A stretch of 9,326 bases of DNA from the NCBI GenBank assembly GCA_023450335.1, contig JAEXHA010000026.1, forward strand, positions 1-9,326, given 5' to 3'. The DNA is from Actinomycetes bacterium (lineage in GTDB: Bacteria > Actinomycetota > Actinomycetes > Actinomycetales > Microbacteriaceae). Both the position numbers and the translations under genes were made by a program. The stretch's first letter is position 1; each line of letters starts with the position of its first letter. The notes beneath the pieces were generated by a model. The model saw nothing but the letters and a program-made list of their open reading frames with translations, had not been told where the DNA came from and did no database searches. Below, in pieces: positions 6,002 through 9,326 of the stretch.

Positions 6002-6700
6002 ATGGCGCAGACCCTCGCAGAGCTTGGTCGCAGCGGCCTGATCGACCCGCAATGGGCGGCGGCGCTGGCACCGGTGGCCGACGACATCGCCGCGCTGGGT
6101 GAGCGGCTGCGGCTCGAGGCGGCAGCCGGCCGCGGCTACCTGCCCGCCGGCGACCGCGTGCTGCGCGCCTTCGCCCGTCCGCTCGACGCCGTGAAGGTGC
6201 TCGTCGTGGGCCAGGACCCGTACCCGACGCCGGGGCACCCCATCGGCTTGTCGTTCGCCGTCGACGCGCAGGTGCGGCCACTGCCGCGCAGCCTCGCCAA
6301 CATCTACCAGGAGCTCGAGAGCGACCTCGGCCTGGCCCGGGCCGGTCACGGCGACCTGTCGGCGTGGAGCGATCAGGGCGTCATGCTCCTCAACCGCGTG
6401 CTCACTGTCGCTCCCGGCGCCCCCGCATCCCACCGCGGCTGGGGGTGGGAGAAGGTGACCGACCACGCGATCCGCACCCTCGTGGCCCGCGAGCGTCCGC
6501 TCGTGGCGATCCTGTGGGGGAGGGATGCCGCGGGGCTGAAGCCGCTGCTGGGTGCGACCCCGGTGATCGAGTCACCGCACCCGTCGCCGCTGTCGGCGCA
6601 CCGGGGGTTCTTCGGCTCGCGACCGTTCTCTCGGGCGAACGAGCTGCTGGCGGGCCTGGGCGCAGAGCCGGTGGACTGGCGCATTCCGGCTCTAGGCTGA
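6002..6700 (+). CDS. ung: uracil-DNA glycosylase, family 1
   Basis: A 232-residue enzyme that removes uracil from DNA arising by cytosine deamination or dUTP incorporation, the first step of base excision repair. Motif A is GQDPYP (70-75) with the water-activating D72; F85 in GLSF would stack on uracil and N131 in LLNRVLTV would read it. Motif B is HPSPLSAHRGFFGSRPFSRAN (193-213), with catalytic H193 and the leucine L197 that plugs the DNA helix. The His that follows PY in many family members is Pro here, as in mycobacterial enzymes. Length is normal. The ATG at 6002 has no clear ribosome binding site and no TANNNT box, so it probably relies on readthrough from the dehydrogenase gene 11 bases upstream. 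The GNAT gene starts four bases after its stop. Confidence 0.95.
   Translation: MAQTLAELGRSGLIDPQWAAALAPVADDIAALGERLRLEAAAGRGYLPAGDRVLRAFARPLDAVKVLVVGQDPYPTPGHPIGLSFAVDAQVRPLPRSLANIYQELESDLGLARAGHGDLSAWSDQGVMLLNRVLTVAPGAPASHRGWGWEKVTDHAIRTLVARERPLVAILWGRDAAGLKPLLGATPVIESPHPSPLSAHRGFFGSRPFSRANELLAGLGAEPVDWRIPALG
6693..6698 (+). promoter_or_regulatory. candidate -10 element at the ung stop codon
   Basis: TAGGCT fits TANNNT, overlaps the first base of the ung stop codon, and ends six bases before the ATG at 6705. It mirrors the TAGGAT arrangement before the first gene of the window. No convincing -35 is visible, and the would-be -35 region lies within ung coding sequence. Confidence 0.4.
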
Positions 6701-6704
6701 TCGC

Positions 6705-7316
6705 ATGCTCGAGGGATCCGACCGCGGGCGCCGGCGCCTGCCCCGGCATCTGCGACGCGCGCCGGCCCCCGAGGCGCCGTTCGCGTACGAGATCCGCCCC
6801 GCCGTGCGCACCGACGTCCCGCAGATCCGCGAGATCTACAACCACTACGTCAGCAACTCCGTCGTCACCTTCGACGAGCGCCGGTGGAGCCACGCGCAGT
6901 GGTTCGACAAGTTCGATCATCTGCACCGGCTGGACATGCCGTTCCTGGTCGCCGTCTCGGGGTCGGGCCAGGTGCTCGGTTATGCGCTCGGATCGCCGTG
7001 GACCGGCACCTCCGGCTCCCGCTACACGGTCGAGAGCTCGATCTATCTCGGCCACGCCGCGACCGGCAAGGGCCTGGGCCGGGCGCTGCTGCAGGCGCTG
7101 ATCGCCGCGTGCGAGCAGCGCGGCATGCGCCAGATCGTCGCCGTCATCAGCGACAAGGGCGCCGACGCCTCCATCGCGCTGCACCGGCGGCTCGGCTTCG
7201 TCGAGGTCGGGCGCATGGGCCGGGTCGGGTTCAAGTTCGGGCGATGGCTCGGCACCGTGTACCTGCAGAAGTCGCTGAAGCCGGCCCGGCGCTCATGGTT
7301 CGCGCGGCGCCGCTGA
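6705..7316 (+). CDS. GNAT N-acetyltransferase, phosphinothricin-acetyltransferase-like
   Basis: A 203-residue acetyl-CoA-dependent N-acetyltransferase of the Pat/MnaT (YncA) group, members of which acetylate L-amino acid analogues such as phosphinothricin or methionine sulfoximine. The domain starts near residue 28 (YEIRPAVRTDVPQIREIYNHYV). The acetyl-CoA loop is ATGKGLGRALLQALI (119-133), followed by QIVAVISD (143-150), SIALHRRLGF (156-165) and VGFKFGRWLGTVYLQ (174-188). The last block usually reads GRWLD; here glycine replaces the aspartate. Residues 1-25 are an Arg-rich extension not needed by the fold. The ATG at 6705 is four bases after the ung stop and six after a TANNNT box. The end overlaps the emfourin-like gene on the other strand by 24 bases. 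The natural substrate is unknown, and housekeeping amino-acid acetylation is as likely as herbicide or antibiotic resistance. Confidence 0.85.
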   Translation: MLEGSDRGRRRLPRHLRRAPAPEAPFAYEIRPAVRTDVPQIREIYNHYVSNSVVTFDERRWSHAQWFDKFDHLHRLDMPFLVAVSGSGQVLGYALGSPWTGTSGSRYTVESSIYLGHAATGKGLGRALLQALIAACEQRGMRQIVAVISDKGADASIALHRRLGFVEVGRMGRVGFKFGRWLGTVYLQKSLKPARRSWFARRR

Positions 7317-7697
7317 CGGGTCGGCATCGGGTGGGGTGGATGCCGGACCGCGGCGGCCCGGTTCGGTGCCCGGCCGTGGCGGTGCCGCCTCGCGCACGGC
7401 GTCGATGAGGGCGCGCCAGGGCCCGGAGACCTGCTGCTCGGCAAGTGCGGCGTGATGCCGCCGCGTGCCGTGGGTGGCGGCCACCTCCCACGTGAACCGG
7501 TCGGGCTCGGCCGGGGCGAGCTGCGGGCACTGCTCCCATGGGCACCGATCGATGAGAACGACCCAGTCGTCGGCGTCACCGGCATCCACCTCGACGCGCC
7601 AGCGTCGGGGCAAGCCCGCGAACCCGCCCGAGCGCACCACCGTGACCGTCACCGCGGCCGCGTCGTGCGCCGTGTCGGGGTCAGCCGGTCTCGTCAT
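7293..7697 (-). CDS. emfourin-like protealysin inhibitor with proline-rich tail
   Basis: A 134-residue protein. Its core, VTVTVVRSGGFAGLPRRWRVEVD at 16-38, matches the opening of emfourin, the small protein that inhibits the M4 protease protealysin in Serratia and is encoded right after it. Position fits: it is immediately downstream of an M4 protease gene and overlaps its end by 17 bases. Further core features are DDWVVLIDRCPWEQCP (43-58), with two cysteines five apart, and a helix near 92-105 (GPWRALIDAVREAA). From about 106 the protein becomes a disordered Pro/Arg/Ala tail that I do not know from emfourin. The ATG at 7697 favours coupled translation. A GTG at 7652 would remove the first 15 residues and start right at the core strand. 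No signal peptide, so it should act in the cytoplasm. The tail is encoded across the end of the convergent GNAT gene. Confidence 0.75.
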   Translation of the reverse strand: MTRPADPDTAHDAAAVTVTVVRSGGFAGLPRRWRVEVDAGDADDWVVLIDRCPWEQCPQLAPAEPDRFTWEVAATHGTRRHHAALAEQQVSGPWRALIDAVREAAPPRPGTEPGRRGPASTPPDADPSAAPREP

Positions 7698-8739
7698 CGT
7701 CGATCACGCCGACGCCGGCCCACGCGGCGCGCACGGCGGCGGATTCCTCCGAGTCCTCACCGTACTCCGCTGCCGCCACCTGCTGGGTCGCCGCCGCGAA
7801 CCTGGCGAAGTCGACCTGCGGGGTGAGCAGCCCGCTGGTCAGCGTCAGGTACCAGATGCGGCCGGCCCGCTCCCACGCGAAGCCGCCGAGTGCGGCGGCG
7901 ACCAGGTGGAAGGCGCGGTTGGGGATGCCGGAGTTGATGTGCACGCCACCGTTGTCGGCGTCCGTGTCGACGTAGTCGCGCAGGTGACCCGGCTGTGGGT
8001 CGCGCCCCAGCACGTCGTCGTCGTACGCGGTGCCCGGCGCACTCATCGACCGCAGCGCGGCGCCGGTGACCGCGTCGGTGAAGATGCCCGCGCCGATGAG
8101 CCACGAGGCCTGCTCGGCGGTCTGGCCGAGGCGATGCTGTTCGGTGAGGGCGCCGAACACGTCGGCGATCGACTCGTTGAGCGCGCCGGACTGCCCGCGG
8201 TACACGAGCCCGCCGGCGTGCTCGATCACGCCGTGGGCCAGTTCGTGCCCGATGACGGTCAGCGACTGGGTGAAGCCCGTGAACACGTCGCCGTCGCCGT
8301 CGCCGAACACCATGCGCTCGCCGTTCCAGAACGCGTTGTCGTAGTGGTCGCCGTAGTGCACGGTCGCCGGCAGTGTGCCACCTGTGCCGTCGATCGACGC
8401 GCGCCCGAACGCGTACCAGAAGAGGTCGAACGCGGCGCCGAGGCCGTCGAAGGCCTCGTCCGCATCGGCATCGCCGGTCGGTGGGTCGTCTTCGCCGCGC
8501 ACCCGCACACCGGGGAGCTGTTCGCGTCCTTGCGCGTCGGAGACGATGCGGTCGGGCGCGGGCGAGGCCTCGACGACCAGTGCGCCGCCGTCGACCGACA
8601 GATCGAGCCGTGCGCGCTCGGACCGATAGTCGCGCGGTGCGGCGAGGGTGGCGCGGGCGGCTTCGGCGGCGCGGGCGAGGTGGGGCTGCTGAGCGACCGC
8701 GAGCCGTGCCAGCAGGTACTCGGGGATGATCGCGCGCAT
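7681..8739 (-). CDS. protealysin-like M4 metalloprotease
   Basis: A 352-residue zinc endopeptidase of the thermolysin family. HELAH at 165-169 supplies zinc ligands H165 and H169 and the general base E166. The third ligand is E189 in GALNESIADVFG, and H267 in GGVHINSGIPNRAFH is the transition-state histidine. VHYGDHYDNAFWNGERMVFGDGDG (127-150) is the conserved run before the active site. It has no signal peptide and only a short N-terminal region beginning MRAIIPEYLL, similar to the PPYLL-type propeptide motif of protealysin-like proteases, with Glu for the second Pro. It lacks the long FTP/PepSY propeptide of secreted thermolysins. The ATG at 8739 follows TAACGT by seven bases; a GTG three codons earlier is possible but less likely. 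It starts ten bases after the ABC ATPase stop and overlaps the emfourin-like gene downstream. Targets are unknown. Confidence 0.9.
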   Translation of the reverse strand: MRAIIPEYLLARLAVAQQPHLARAAEAARATLAAPRDYRSERARLDLSVDGGALVVEASPAPDRIVSDAQGREQLPGVRVRGEDDPPTGDADADEAFDGLGAAFDLFWYAFGRASIDGTGGTLPATVHYGDHYDNAFWNGERMVFGDGDGDVFTGFTQSLTVIGHELAHGVIEHAGGLVYRGQSGALNESIADVFGALTEQHRLGQTAEQASWLIGAGIFTDAVTGAALRSMSAPGTAYDDDVLGRDPQPGHLRDYVDTDADNGGVHINSGIPNRAFHLVAAALGGFAWERAGRIWYLTLTSGLLTPQVDFARFAAATQQVAAAEYGEDSEESAAVRAAWAGVGVIDDDETG

Positions 8740-8746
8740 AGCCGTC

Positions 8747-8752
8747 ACGTTA
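8747..8752 (-). promoter_or_regulatory. candidate -10 element for the M4 protease
   Basis: On the minus strand TAACGT (8752-8747) fits TANNNT and ends seven bases before the ATG at 8739. Its first three bases are the stop codon of the ABC ATPase gene. If active, it would drive a leaderless protease-inhibitor transcript independent of the transporter genes. Confidence 0.4.
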
Positions 8753-9326
8753 GCGGGCGCCGCCGACGTCGCGCCCGTGCGGATCGATGACGGGGATGGA
8801 GGCCAGCAGGCGTCGGGTGTAGGCGACCTGCGGCGCCAGCAGCACCTTCTCGGTCGGGCCCTCCTCGACGATCTTCCCGTCTTTCATCACGATGACCTCG
8901 TCGCACAGGTTCTGCACGATGCCGATGTCGTGCGACACCAGCACGAGCGACATCCGCTCGGTCTCGCGCAGCTGCCGCAGCAGCTCGAGGATCTGCGCGC
9001 GGACGGTGACATCGAGCGCCGACAGCGGCTCGTCACCGACGAGCACCCGGGGCCGGTGCACGATCGCGCGCGCGATGGCGATGCGCTGGCGCTGTCCGCC
9101 CGAGAACTCGTGCGGGAAGCGGGATGCCATCTCGGGCTCGAGGCCCACGGCGGCGAGCACCTCCCGCACGCGCGTGCGCCGATCGCCGGGGATGCCCAGC
9201 GCCCACAGCGGCTCGGCGACGATACGTCCCACGCTCATGCGCGGGTCGAGCGAGGCATAGGGGTCCTGGAACACCATTCCCGTGATGCGGCGCAGCCAGT
9301 GCAGCGACCGGGCGCGGGCGGTCGGG
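8750..9326 (-). CDS. Dpp/Opp-type peptide ABC transporter ATPase, C-terminal part
   Basis: The 3' part (191 residues) of an ATP-binding subunit of a peptide/nickel-type importer; the gene continues past the right edge, so the Walker A motif is not seen. Present in order are the Q-loop (VFQDPYASLDPRMSV), the signature FSGGQRQRIAIARAI, Walker B and D-loop (RVLVGDEPLSALDV), and the H-loop (SLVLVSHD). VAYTRRLLASIPVIDP near the end is the short oligopeptide-transporter C-terminal segment typical of DppF/OppF or the second half of a fused DppD-DppF. The ATPase powers uptake of short peptides through partner permeases and a binding protein that must lie outside the window. The M4 protease gene begins ten bases after the stop, which suggests possible readthrough. 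Confidence 0.92.
   Translation of the reverse strand, partial: PTARARSLHWLRRITGMVFQDPYASLDPRMSVGRIVAEPLWALGIPGDRRTRVREVLAAVGLEPEMASRFPHEFSGGQRQRIAIARAIVHRPRVLVGDEPLSALDVTVRAQILELLRQLRETERMSLVLVSHDIGIVQNLCDEVIVMKDGKIVEEGPTEKVLLAPQVAYTRRLLASIPVIDPHGRDVGGAR

Noticed and set aside
5037..6281. Upstream extension of the metY frame to a much longer protein
   Set aside because: The extra part is antisense to the dehydrogenase and ung genes and Arg-rich; metY family similarity begins at the ATG at 5036, which has its own ribosome binding site.
7465..8790. 441-codon open frame on the + strand opposite the M4 protease
   Set aside because: Antisense to a gene with HELAH, NESIAD and GGVHINSG motifs; no domain in its own translation.

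Overview
The window is chromosomal DNA from a high-GC actinobacterium. Codons end mostly in G or C, and several genes start directly behind a TANNNT hexamer with no room for a ribosome binding site. Gene content and protein style point to Microbacteriaceae, most likely Microbacterium or a close relative; that placement is inference. I see no insertion sequence, prophage, CRISPR array, tRNA or rRNA. Nine genes are complete, and a tenth runs off the right edge.

Left part (56-2334, + strand): a GT87-type membrane glycosyltransferase, a small MTH1187/YkoF-type thiamine-binding protein, and a Nudix hydrolase with a stretched Nudix box. They are tightly packed (15-base gap, then a GTGA stop/start overlap). 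The Nudix gene ends one base from the end of metX on the other strand.

Middle (2336-5036, - strand): metY (O-acetylhomoserine sulfhydrylase) followed downstream by metX (homoserine O-acetyltransferase). Together they make homocysteine from homoserine, acetyl-CoA and sulfide by direct sulfhydrylation. The 175-base gap between them holds the most striking non-coding structure in the window: a 73-base nested inverted repeat built from the core CGAGAGAAC, plus a perfect 14-base tandem duplication. The 171-base divergent region upstream of metY holds candidate promoters in both directions, a perfect GTTACGTAAC palindrome and a 9-base inverted repeat.

Right-centre (5208-7316, + strand): a YdfG-like short-chain dehydrogenase, uracil-DNA glycosylase (ung) and a phosphinothricin-acetyltransferase-like GNAT enzyme.

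Right part (7293-9326, - strand): the end of a Dpp/Opp-type ABC transporter ATPase, then a protealysin-like M4 metalloprotease without a signal peptide, then an overlapping emfourin-like gene. The last two form a protease/inhibitor pair and are the most interesting functional unit here; this inhibitor carries an unusual proline-rich tail.

Across the window the 9-mer GGATGCCGG (either strand) occurs eight times, far above chance, both inside and between genes. It may be a lineage-specific DNA word.
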